From assembly GCA_031277535.1 (NCBI GenBank), contig JAITMD010000010.1, positions 124,001-188,000 on the forward strand: 64,000 nucleotides of DNA, written 5' to 3'. How positions within the stretch are numbered: position 1 is the stretch's first letter; every line of letters begins with the position of its first letter. Made by a program: the position numbers and the translations under genes. Source of the stretch: Flavobacteriaceae bacterium. Lineage in GTDB: Bacteria > Bacteroidota > Bacteroidia > Flavobacteriales > Flavobacteriaceae. The notes under the pieces are model-generated. The model did no database searches. It saw only the letters and a list, made by a program, of their open reading frames with translations, and was not told where the DNA came from. Below, piece after piece: positions 45,127 through 53,119 of the stretch.

Positions 45127-46014
45127 ATGGAGAATCCACGTATTCCAATTTACAACATCTGTAACTTACTCGACAATAACAATATCTCACAAGACTGTGT
45201 TGTATATCGTTTAGAAGAGTATATTTCTAATAGACCTAATCTTGTATCGTCCCCTCACAGACACGCTTTTTACCAAATATTATTTGTCTCTGAAGGAAAG
45301 GGAATGCATTCTATTGACTTTGAGAAATTCTCAATTGAAGAAAAATGCTTGTTTTACCTAAATCCCTCACAAGTACACAAATGGGAATTTGAACCAGGAA
45401 CAAAGGGTTTCTTGATAAACTTTAGTGAGAACTTTCTGCGTACATTCTTAGTTAATCCAAACTATTTAAAAGAGTTTACATTCTTTGGTGGTAACGCTCA
45501 TTACTCTAAATTTTCTTGTGAGAAATGCTATGAGACACTGCATACTAAATTTGAGAAGATATATTATGCATACTTAGAGAATCAACCTATCCAAAAGGAC
45601 TATATGAAAGTCCTAATGTTAGAACTATTCTTAGAGACGCAATTATTCTTAGTCAAAAAAGTATTCGAACCTGAAGAACACAGTGAAACAAAGGGATCGC
45701 ACTTCATTATTAAAAATTTTGAATCACTTATAGAAACTCATTTTATAGAAAAGCGCCTACCTGGAGAATATGCAGAGATGTTACACATCACTCCTAATCA
45801 CCTTAACTCGCTCTGCAAAAAAGTATTAGGTATAACTGCAGGTGAAGTTATCCGAAACAGAGTTATTTTAGAATGTAAGAGACTATTGATTAATGTCAAT
45901 CTGTCTATTACAGAGATCTCTTATGACTTAGATTTTAAAAACAATGCTTACTTCTCTCGTTTCTTTAAAAAGAACACAGGATTTTCACCTGAAGAATTTA
46001 GAAAACAGAACTAA
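45127..46014 (+). CDS. AraC family transcriptional regulator
   Basis: A 295-residue regulator: an N-terminal cupin-type arm (RPNLVSSPHRHAFYQILFVSEGKG, with SPHRHAFYQ as the cupin signature) and a C-terminal double helix-turn-helix (LPGEYAEMLHITPNHLNSLCK; ITEISYDLDFKNNAYFSRFFK; GFSPEEFR). It lies between the minus-strand methyltransferase/radical SAM genes and the cytochrome-like operon, so it may control either. Confidence 0.92.
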   Translation: MENPRIPIYNICNLLDNNNISQDCVVYRLEEYISNRPNLVSSPHRHAFYQILFVSEGKGMHSIDFEKFSIEEKCLFYLNPSQVHKWEFEPGTKGFLINFSENFLRTFLVNPNYLKEFTFFGGNAHYSKFSCEKCYETLHTKFEKIYYAYLENQPIQKDYMKVLMLELFLETQLFLVKKVFEPEEHSETKGSHFIIKNFESLIETHFIEKRLPGEYAEMLHITPNHLNSLCKKVLGITAGEVIRNRVILECKRLLINVNLSITEISYDLDFKNNAYFSRFFKKNTGFSPEEFRKQN

Positions 46015-46064
46015 TAATTGATTAGATAAATACAAATCCTCTTTATCACACTGATCTAAATTGA

Positions 46065-46124
46065 TTAGTGTAAACATCACCACGTTTAGTGTAATATTTT
46101 TAAGTAGTTAGGGTTCTAACTTTA
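46065..46124 (+). promoter_or_regulatory. Candidate AraC-type operator and promoter of the cytochrome-like operon
   Basis: TTAGTGTAA is present at 46065-46073 and again at 46086-46094, 21 bases apart (two helical turns) in the same orientation, as AraC-family sites usually are. A -7-like TAACTTTA lies at 46117-46124, 18 bases ahead of the start codon. The link to the upstream regulator is inferred. Confidence 0.4.
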
Positions 46125-46141
46125 CCGAAAAATAAAAACAC

Positions 46142-47593
46142 ATGGATTTTCCTCTATTTCATTTAGACTGGTTGAATGACCGCTTCCTCATAGCGATGAT
46201 AGCGATTATTCACGTATTTATAAACCACGGCTTAGCTGTTGGATTTTTACCTTATATCACATTATTAGAACAACAAGGAGTAGTCAAAAGTGGGCCAGAA
46301 GATATCACCGATTTAGCTTGGGATAAGATGGTACAACGTATGATGATGGTTGGTTTTGTCATCACTACTACGATGGGTGCTATGACAGGAGTCGGTATAT
46401 GGTTTTCTGCAGCACTTATTAGCCCTAACTCTATCGGAAGTTTAATACGCGTATTCTATTGGGGTTGGTTTACAGAGTGGATTGTCTTCGTATCAGAAGT
46501 TATCTTTATTATGATATACTTCTTAACTTGGAAAAACTCTAATAAATCACTTCAAGCGAAACAACGTCATATCAGATTTGGTTGGTTCTTATCTGGGTTC
46601 TCATGGCTGACAATGGCTATAATCGTAGCTATTTTAGGATTTATGATGGATCCTGGTAACTGGGTACAAGATCAATCTCTATTAAGTGCATTAACTAACC
46701 CTATCTACTTACCTCAGTTATTATTCAGAACACCTACAGCTATGGTGGTAGCAGGAGCATTTGGTTTCTTACTAATTATGCTATTTACTAAAAAAACAAA
46801 TGCCATCAGACCAGTAGCGTTAAAGAGTACAGCTACATGGATATTGCTTTGGTTACCACTATCTATACTTGCTTCTATCTACTACTATAATATAATACCA
46901 GAAGCAATGACTGCGAATATGAGTACAGCAGTAGGTACAATGGATTTTGCTAAATACTATAATTTATTAAAATACATCATTCTGATAGCAACTAGTTCAC
47001 TAGCTCTATTAGCCATCTGGACACTTTGGAAACCTAAAAAGGTAAACCTAATTATGGTTATCATACCATTTGTCCTATCACTTGGATTCTTAGGAATATT
47101 CGAGCGTGTGAGAGAGTTTATTCGTAAACCTTATGTAATCGGTAACTATATGTATTCTAACCTAATCAGAGAAGAAGACTATCCTCTACTACAGCGAGAT
47201 GGAATCTTAAAACATGCTACTTATACAAGTATTACTGAAATCACTGAGGACAATAAATTAGAAGCTGGTAAAGACGTATTTATGATTGCATGTTCTAGAT
47301 GTCATACCAGCCAAGGGATAAACTCTATCGTATATGTATTCGAAAAAATGTATGGCGAAGGTAAACCTTTAGACATTAACTCTATGAAGGCGTATATACC
47401 GAATATGCACAATGGTAGAACATATATGCCTCCGTATCCTGGTAACGACAAAGAATTAGATGCATTAGCACATTACATATTCTATTTACAGCAGAGTGGA
47501 GCAAGACTAGAAGGGGCGCAGAGTGCAGGAGCACATCTTAACCCTACACACTCTGTAGAACATTTTATAGAACAAAAAACTAAACAACAATAA
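46142..47593 (+). CDS. Cytochrome bd-like membrane subunit with C-terminal cytochrome c domain (I)
   Basis: A 483-residue inner-membrane protein. About eight hydrophobic segments in the first 340 residues resemble cytochrome bd subunit I (CydA): a His-rich first helix (IIHVFINHGLAVGF), GVGIWFSAALISPN and VFYWGWFTEWIVFVSEV with an embedded Glu. The GRQPW motif of the quinol-binding CydA loop is absent. A single c-type haem site follows at Cys384-Ser-Arg-Cys-His388, in a compact cytochrome c fold (YMPPYPG and HYIFYL, with the Met as likely axial ligand). It is 2 bases ahead of the second such gene. I infer a c-haem bd-superfamily enzyme. Confidence 0.8.
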   Translation: MDFPLFHLDWLNDRFLIAMIAIIHVFINHGLAVGFLPYITLLEQQGVVKSGPEDITDLAWDKMVQRMMMVGFVITTTMGAMTGVGIWFSAALISPNSIGSLIRVFYWGWFTEWIVFVSEVIFIMIYFLTWKNSNKSLQAKQRHIRFGWFLSGFSWLTMAIIVAILGFMMDPGNWVQDQSLLSALTNPIYLPQLLFRTPTAMVVAGAFGFLLIMLFTKKTNAIRPVALKSTATWILLWLPLSILASIYYYNIIPEAMTANMSTAVGTMDFAKYYNLLKYIILIATSSLALLAIWTLWKPKKVNLIMVIIPFVLSLGFLGIFERVREFIRKPYVIGNYMYSNLIREEDYPLLQRDGILKHATYTSITEITEDNKLEAGKDVFMIACSRCHTSQGINSIVYVFEKMYGEGKPLDINSMKAYIPNMHNGRTYMPPYPGNDKELDALAHYIFYLQQSGARLEGAQSAGAHLNPTHSVEHFIEQKTKQQ

Positions 47594-47595
47594 TC

Positions 47596-48933
47596 ATGAA
47601 TAATACTCCATTACCAAAAGATATACCCTTAGACTTACCTCTACCAGAGTGGTTATTAGTGATACTCCTTGTCGTATCATTCTTAGCACACATTTTCTTT
47701 GTTAACCTAATGGTAGGAGGTTCTATAACAGCACTATGGGCTGAAATTAAAGGGCTTAAAAACAAAGAATATGACATACTTGCACAAGAGATTGCAGCGA
47801 CTATAACAGTGAACAAATCATTAGCTGTAGTATTAGGGGTAGCACCTCTTTTAAGTATTAATGCATTATACACGATATACTTCTACTCTGCTAACGCACT
47901 GACAGGTATTATGTGGATATTAATTATTCCACTAGTAGCCATTGTATTCTTACTTACATACTTACACAAGTACACTTGGGAGGCCATGGCTAATATGAAA
48001 TTACTGCATATAGCCATCAATTTATTAGCAGTAGCTATGTTCTTATTTATTCCATTAATCTTCTTGGTGAATGTTAACTTGATGCTATTCCCAGAGAAAT
48101 GGATGAGTGTAAAAGGATTCTTATCTGCTCTAGCATTGCCAAACGTATTCCCAAGATACTTCCACTTTATCTGTGCATCATTAGCCCTTACAGGTCTATT
48201 TATCACATGGTATATGGGGCGCAAAAGTTATCCTTTTGAAGAGCACTTCAAAGTATTCACAAGAGCGAAGGTAAAACGTTTAGGATATCAGTTAGCTTTA
48301 GGAGCATCTGTAGCACAGTTTTTATTTGGTCCTATCGTAATGGCTACATTACCTGCTAAAGGTTTTAGTTGGGGAATGATGGGGGTTATCTTATCAGGTG
48401 TAGCTGTAGCAGTATATGCTATATACTATATGATCCAGACACTAAGAGGTACAGATGAACAGTTAGATAGATATTTTAAAAGAATAGTTATCGCTATGGG
48501 TATTGTAGTGTTATTTATGGGAAGTGGACGTCACGTCTATAGAGCTAATGCACTAAACCCACACCGTGAACTTATGGCTCAAAAAACAGCTGAATTCGAA
48601 AAGGCTTCTAAAGAAGCAAGAGAACAAGCTCAAAATAAACAAGCAGAAGATGATAAAGCTATAGCTGATGCTCAAGCTTCTGGTGATAACACTGCTAAAG
48701 GTAAAGCTGTATTTAATAACTACTGTGCTGCATGTCATAAAGAAGACACTAAACTAGTAGGTCCTCCTGTAACAGAAATGAAAGAAATCTATACAGGTAA
48801 AAAAGAAGACTTGATTAAATGGATTAAGTCTCCTGGTAAAAAACGTGCTGATGCTCCACAAATGCCTCCTTTCCCTCAAATTACGGATACGGATATGGAA
48901 GACTTGACACAATATATATTAAACGTAAAATAA
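47596..48933 (+). CDS. Cytochrome bd-like membrane subunit with C-terminal cytochrome c domain (II)
   Basis: A 445-residue inner-membrane protein with about nine hydrophobic segments (FLAHIFFVNLMVGGS; LHIAINLLAVAMFLFIPLIF; FHFICASLALTGLFITW), a charged helical linker rich in Ala, Glu and Gln (about 330-360), and a cytochrome c domain with Cys377-Ala-Ala-Cys-His381 and Met-containing APQMPPFP. The membrane part looks like a diverged partner of the preceding protein. The pair probably forms one heterodimeric complex that takes electrons from or gives them to periplasmic carriers. Confidence 0.78.
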   Translation: MNNTPLPKDIPLDLPLPEWLLVILLVVSFLAHIFFVNLMVGGSITALWAEIKGLKNKEYDILAQEIAATITVNKSLAVVLGVAPLLSINALYTIYFYSANALTGIMWILIIPLVAIVFLLTYLHKYTWEAMANMKLLHIAINLLAVAMFLFIPLIFLVNVNLMLFPEKWMSVKGFLSALALPNVFPRYFHFICASLALTGLFITWYMGRKSYPFEEHFKVFTRAKVKRLGYQLALGASVAQFLFGPIVMATLPAKGFSWGMMGVILSGVAVAVYAIYYMIQTLRGTDEQLDRYFKRIVIAMGIVVLFMGSGRHVYRANALNPHRELMAQKTAEFEKASKEAREQAQNKQAEDDKAIADAQASGDNTAKGKAVFNNYCAACHKEDTKLVGPPVTEMKEIYTGKKEDLIKWIKSPGKKRADAPQMPPFPQITDTDMEDLTQYILNVK

Positions 48934-48940
48934 CAACATT

Positions 48941-49108
48941 ATGATTATCTATTTTGCTATTATTATGATAGTTTCTATTCTTATTCTATCAGCAATACTT
49001 ATTTCTAAAGTTCTGAAAGTATATCTCATTACAACTAAAAACAAAGAACTATGGAAAAAAGAAATTAGAGAAGAAAAAGACTATCAATTCATAAAAGGAC
49101 TTTATTAA
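48941..49108 (+). CDS. 55-residue single-helix membrane protein, candidate small subunit
   Basis: A short frame begins 7 bases after the second cytochrome-like gene: MIIYFAIIMIVSILILSAIL as one N-terminal helix, then a basic charged tail (TTKNKELWKKEIREEKD) ending FIKGLY. Its position and layout recall the small subunits CydX (of bd oxidases) and CcoS, though I find no real sequence match. The bidirectional terminator at 49222 follows. I infer a small accessory subunit of the complex. Confidence 0.6.
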   Translation: MIIYFAIIMIVSILILSAILISKVLKVYLITTKNKELWKKEIREEKDYQFIKGLY

Positions 49109-49221
49109 GTATAGTACTCCTTTTTTTTTTCAACAAAACTATACCAAAAAGTACATCTCATGTACACAAAGTCCATTACTTTGAAGTTAAGTAATATAGG
49201 GATTACATAACATCTAAGTTG

Positions 49222-49258
49222 AATAGGCTACCATTTGATTGGTAGCCTATTTATTTTT
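49222..49258. terminator. Bidirectional terminator between cytochrome-like operon and DoxX gene
   Basis: A 12-bp perfect stem (49222-49233, 49240-49251) with loop TTTGAT lies between convergent transcripts, with T-rich sequence after it on the plus strand. Confidence 0.85.
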
Positions 49259-49659
49259 TAGTCCCAACGATTATCTCTTGATATGGCAAAACTACCTCCA
49301 CCAGTAAAAAATATTCCTAATGCAACAAAAGCATAAATTCCCAATAGTTCTACCTTCCAACCACCATTGTCGTTAAGGCTAAAAATATCAGCACTTTGCA
49401 CTAATAACATAGCTGTTATACAATTGATGGTAAACACAGCAGATGCAATACGCGTTCTAAAGCCTATTAGAATCAAAATTGGCGCTATTACCTCTCCTAC
49501 ATATACCCCGTACCCCATAAAGGCGGGTAATCCCATTGATTGCAGCACTTCCTGAATAAATCCTATTCCGTGTATCAACTTACCAATACCATACAAAAGC
49601 ATGAGTAATCCTATAGCAATTCTACCAATTAATAATCCGATGTTTACATTGCGATTCAT
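49258..49659 (-). CDS. DoxX family membrane protein
   Basis: A 133-residue protein with four hydrophobic segments; RIAIGLLMLLYGIGKLIHGIGFI and GYGVYVGEVIAPILILIGFRTRIAS are typical DoxX/DoxD-like elements. Role unknown. It is 12 bases downstream of the beta-barrel gene on the same strand, so they are probably co-transcribed. Confidence 0.9.
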   Translation of the reverse strand: MNRNVNIGLLIGRIAIGLLMLLYGIGKLIHGIGFIQEVLQSMGLPAFMGYGVYVGEVIAPILILIGFRTRIASAVFTINCITAMLLVQSADIFSLNDNGGWKVELLGIYAFVALGIFFTGGGSFAISRDNRWD

Positions 49660-49671
49660 ATATTTTATGTA

Positions 49672-50292
49672 TTAAAAATTAAACTTACCGAACACCCCAT
49701 AATTTTCTAAATGATCCCAAGAAGTATTAAACTGATCCAGATTGATGGCAATACCAAAAGATACTTTGTTCTTTTTAACCCCTAAGCGAATTTGTTGAAA
49801 ACCTCGTGTGCACTCCTCTGTATTAACATTCCCAACGGCAGACAAACGTATCAACGCACTGTATTCCTCATTTATCTTGGGAGTATATTCTACTAATAAC
49901 GATTGCTCTAAAGTCCACCCTCTTTGATAAGTAGCTCCTACTGAATAAGAGAATAACAAATCGTTCTTCGTTACTGTATATTGCACAGATCCAGTAGCAA
50001 ACTTTCCAGGATTCTTCATTCCTATCGCTGTATTGAATGTAAAATTGGGTGCAAATTGATATGCTATAGTATTTCGAATAAAAAAGATATTATGACTATC
50101 TCCTTTATACTCTGTATCAAACACAACAAGGTTTTGAAGTTTTACCTTTTCGCTAATTTGATAACTTATAGTATGGGTATAAAAATAAGAACGGTTACCT
50201 ACCATTCCCTCAGAAGTGTATTGTATAGATTGACTTCTTACTGCTTGTACAAGTAATAAAAAAAAGGCTATAAAAAAACGGGCTATCTTCAT
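49672..50292 (-). CDS. Hypothetical outer-membrane beta-barrel protein
   Basis: A 206-residue protein with a signal peptide ending in RSQS and then alternating aromatic strands (YTHTISYQISEKVKLQNLVV; FSYSVGATYQRGWTLEQSLL) ending in Phe (FGKFNF), the mark of outer-membrane barrels. I start at 50292, which begins the signal peptide. It is between the Crp/Fnr-type regulator and DoxX genes on the same strand. Confidence 0.7.
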   Translation of the reverse strand: MKIARFFIAFFLLLVQAVRSQSIQYTSEGMVGNRSYFYTHTISYQISEKVKLQNLVVFDTEYKGDSHNIFFIRNTIAYQFAPNFTFNTAIGMKNPGKFATGSVQYTVTKNDLLFSYSVGATYQRGWTLEQSLLVEYTPKINEEYSALIRLSAVGNVNTEECTRGFQQIRLGVKKNKVSFGIAINLDQFNTSWDHLENYGVFGKFNF

Positions 50293-50359
50293 TGTCTTAC
50301 GTTGTTTTGTTTTGTAAGACAAATGTATAGTCCCGTGTTTTTATAGCTCTTAAGATATC

Positions 50360-50962
50360 TTAAGAAAGGTTTTCTATATGTTTTTTCTTGAGATAACTCA
50401 GAAACTCAGGTGTTACCCCCAAATAAGAAGCAATCATGTATTGAGGTACACGTTGTTCTATATTGCGATACTCTTTCACAAATCTTTGATAACGTGTATA
50501 CACATCACTACTCATATGTTCTATCGTGCGCTCTTGCAAAGCAACATAAGCACTCTGTATCTTTAATCGAAAGAAAGTAGATATTGTAGGAATAGTTTGA
50601 TACAGTTGCTCTAAATTCTCTCTGCTTATTTGTAAGATTACAGCAGGCTCTATCGCTTGTATATAAAGCTTTGACTCCTTTTGAGTCAGATAACTATACA
50701 AATCATTAATCCACCACTCTTCAATGCCTAATTGCAAAGTATGTTCTTGACTTTTTTCATCTAAGTAAAAACACCTTGCGCTCCCTTTCGCAATAAAGCG
50801 CATATGCTGAGATAGTTGTCCTGCTTCCAACAAAAACGCCTTGCGCTTTAATTCAACCACCTCAACTACCTCCATCAGTTTACTGACCTCCTCATTAGTC
50901 AATACCACTGATTCTTTCAAGTGTTTTTCCAGCAATGCAAAATAAGGCTCGTACTTTTCCAT
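50360..50962 (-). CDS. Crp/Fnr family transcriptional regulator
   Basis: A 200-residue regulator with a cNMP-binding-type beta-barrel (about 30-115: KAFLLEAGQLSQHMRFIAKG), the long dimer helix, and a winged-helix end (VPQYMIASYLGVTPEFLSYLKK). The only Cys lies in SARCFYL, so an Fnr-like iron-sulfur cluster is unlikely. This group is common in Bacteroidota; its ligand is unknown. It lies upstream of the barrel and DoxX genes. Confidence 0.9.
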   Translation of the reverse strand: MEKYEPYFALLEKHLKESVVLTNEEVSKLMEVVEVVELKRKAFLLEAGQLSQHMRFIAKGSARCFYLDEKSQEHTLQLGIEEWWINDLYSYLTQKESKLYIQAIEPAVILQISRENLEQLYQTIPTISTFFRLKIQSAYVALQERTIEHMSSDVYTRYQRFVKEYRNIEQRVPQYMIASYLGVTPEFLSYLKKKHIENLS

Positions 50963-51078
50963 TTAAATTTAAATTCAAAAACAAAAATAAAGTATTCTTT
51001 TAGACAAAAACACTCTCTTCTGTGTGACATTAAAATAAAAAGAGAGAAAATATATTCCTCTCTTTTCAAAACGTTATA

Positions 51079-51498
51079 CTATTTGGTAATCACCACAACT
51101 CCAAAAATCCCTCCCTTGGAACCATACATTACATCCGTTTGTTTTGATTTTTCGTAGCGTATTTCTTTTACCTCTTCTATTTTCAAACTTGCCAAATCTG
51201 CTGACTTTACAAAGCTATTACAGTCATTTTTTTTATCAACCAATAGAACATTAAAATCACCACTTTCAATTGTGGGCATTGCTCCTTTGTGATACAAGCG
51301 ACATGAATTAATGTACAGCTCTTCCACATACTTCTGCAAACTAAGCTTATTCTCTGGTTTTACTTGATTTGGCAACTCGTACATTACTGTCGAAACCTCT
51401 TTGGCTTGTTCTTTTTTCTCTTGCTCTTTTTGAGGTTTCTGTGCAAAAGAAAAACTTGTAACACACAGTGCTACAGCTATATATTTTATACTAATCAT
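51079..51498 (-). CDS. Secreted protein with TonB-plug-like C-terminus
   Basis: A 139-residue protein with a signal peptide ending in SFAQ and a charged Lys/Glu linker. The last 16 residues, MYGSKGGIFGVVVITK, resemble the end of TonB-receptor plug domains (IYGSRGANGVILITTK-type). A Cys in NSCRLYH and another in NDCNSF could pair. A decayed paralogue is at 56967-57345. Function unknown; no barrel follows. Confidence 0.72.
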   Translation of the reverse strand: MISIKYIAVALCVTSFSFAQKPQKEQEKKEQAKEVSTVMYELPNQVKPENKLSLQKYVEELYINSCRLYHKGAMPTIESGDFNVLLVDKKNDCNSFVKSADLASLKIEEVKEIRYEKSKQTDVMYGSKGGIFGVVVITK

Positions 51499-51675
51499 GG
51501 GGTATAGAATGAGAAATAATTGTCCTCCAAAATAATCTTTCTATTCTTAATAATAATCTAAAAACACAAAATTAAGTGTGGATGTTTTCCCCTATTTCAA
51601 ACACTTAAACGATACTTATTTTACAAAACAACTTTCATTACCTTTATTTTGTTATTTTTATGAAAAAATAAAGAA

Positions 51676-52641
51676 ATGCCATTCAAAAAACTTGTGTTTT
51701 TCATTATAATTATAACACTTAACTCTTGCTCTACACTACTAAACAAGAAAACATATCCTGTTTATGTAACTTCTAATGAACAACAAGCTACTGTAAAGAT
51801 AAAGGATAGTATATACAAACTACCTGCACGAGTTCAAGTCCAAAGATCGAAACAAGACCTTGAGGTAACCTTACTCACTGATTCTCTTTCTCGCAAATTT
51901 AATGTACAAGCAATACTGGATCCTAAGTTCACTTATCTTAACTTAACAGGAACCATATTTGCACCTATTAACTATGCAGTAGATTTAACAACACAGAAAA
52001 AGTTTTACTATGGCAAGCATATTTTTTTAAATATGGCGCAAACAAATGATACAATCTATACCAAACCAACAAGAATAGTTCGATACCTTTCCTATAAACC
52101 AGATACGCACCAAGGGGATATCAATGCTTACCTAAGTGTTCCGTTTTTAAACTTTTTTCACTTCAATCTTCCAAATACAAACACATCTAAAGAAGATACT
52201 GGAATGTTTTTATTTGCAGCAGGGATAGAATATTATCACAAAAACAACGAGTTTATAAACATCGGTATTGGATCGTATGCAAATATTTATGACAGTGCAG
52301 TAAGAGACAAATCACTTATGTTCTCTCACTTCCTTAACATTACAAACAATCATAGAATTAATCGATTTACGTTGGGATATGGACTTGGTTTTTCACATAA
52401 TATTGTAACTCAAAAATATTACCTCTACTCTCAATTTGAAGATGAGGTAATCAGAATCAGAAGAACACAAAATACAATAGATCTTGTATTATCAGCACAA
52501 ATGCAAGTAGTCAAAAACATAAATATAGGTCTAACCTACAAACCTTCTGTTTATAGATTAAGTAGTCCAAGTGATTTTGCATACAATCATGTAATCAGTG
52601 CAGAAATAACTGCGAAACTGCGTCTAAAAAAGAAAAAATAA
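51676..52641 (+). CDS. Hypothetical lipoprotein with beta-barrel-like C-terminus
   Basis: A 321-residue protein with a lipoprotein signal (ITLNSCSTLL, lipobox Cys about residue 18). The middle region has PEGA-like strands (KTYPVYVTSNEQQATVKI), and the C-terminal half alternates aromatic strands (YKPSVYRLSS, ISAEITAKLRL). It is probably an outer-membrane lipoprotein of unknown role. Confidence 0.7.
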   Translation: MPFKKLVFFIIIITLNSCSTLLNKKTYPVYVTSNEQQATVKIKDSIYKLPARVQVQRSKQDLEVTLLTDSLSRKFNVQAILDPKFTYLNLTGTIFAPINYAVDLTTQKKFYYGKHIFLNMAQTNDTIYTKPTRIVRYLSYKPDTHQGDINAYLSVPFLNFFHFNLPNTNTSKEDTGMFLFAAGIEYYHKNNEFINIGIGSYANIYDSAVRDKSLMFSHFLNITNNHRINRFTLGYGLGFSHNIVTQKYYLYSQFEDEVIRIRRTQNTIDLVLSAQMQVVKNINIGLTYKPSVYRLSSPSDFAYNHVISAEITAKLRLKKKK

Positions 52642-52644
52642 GTA

Positions 52645-52845
52645 ACCTATCAAAAAACTATGGGTATTACGTGCATTATATCCTGTCCAAATTTTAATGA
52701 TAGCTACTTTATCAAACCCTGTTTTAGGAGTAATCAAACTTCCTTCAAAAGAGACACTGTTTATCTTTTGTTTCCAATGAAAAGCAGGAACATTACATCG
52801 TATAGTAGTGACAGAGTAATTCTCTTTTATAGGAACAAATTATTA
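52645..52845 (-). pseudogene. Fragment of an alpha/beta-hydrolase-like gene
   Basis: On the minus strand an open, start-less frame of 65 codons reads FVPIKENYSVTTIRC, FHWKQKINSVSFEGSLITPK and GFDKVAIIKIWTGYNARNTH. The pattern SFEGSLITPK...VAIIK...NTHSF resembles the first strands of alpha/beta hydrolases. It is bounded upstream by two stops and ends at the neighbouring gene, so it is a remnant. Confidence 0.5.
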
Positions 52846-53119
52846 CAAATATTTAGTTAAACATTACTCCTACAACGACTTAAAAACCTTTTTAATATAA
52901 ACAAGAAAGCTATTCTAACTTTCATTAAACCCAAATTCAGCATTAGACGGATTAACGAGAGTCAATTATACAAAATAACTCTGAACTTATGAAAAAAGCA
53001 CACTATAATATGGTTTTAGATGAAGTGAAAGAGTTATAAAGTAGAATTAACTCGTAGTATTTGGCAAATGCGGAATATGGGTTATAATAGCCTTTATCAT
53101 TATTACTAAATAAAATAGA
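52846..53119. other. Gene-free stretch with a possible small remnant
   Basis: An ATG at 52989 gives MKKAHYNMVLDEVKEL and a stop; a shifted frame continues VELTRSIWQMRNMGYNSLYHYY to a stop at 53107-53109. This looks like a small frameshifted coding remnant, but no relative is recognised. The rest shows nothing. Confidence 0.35.
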
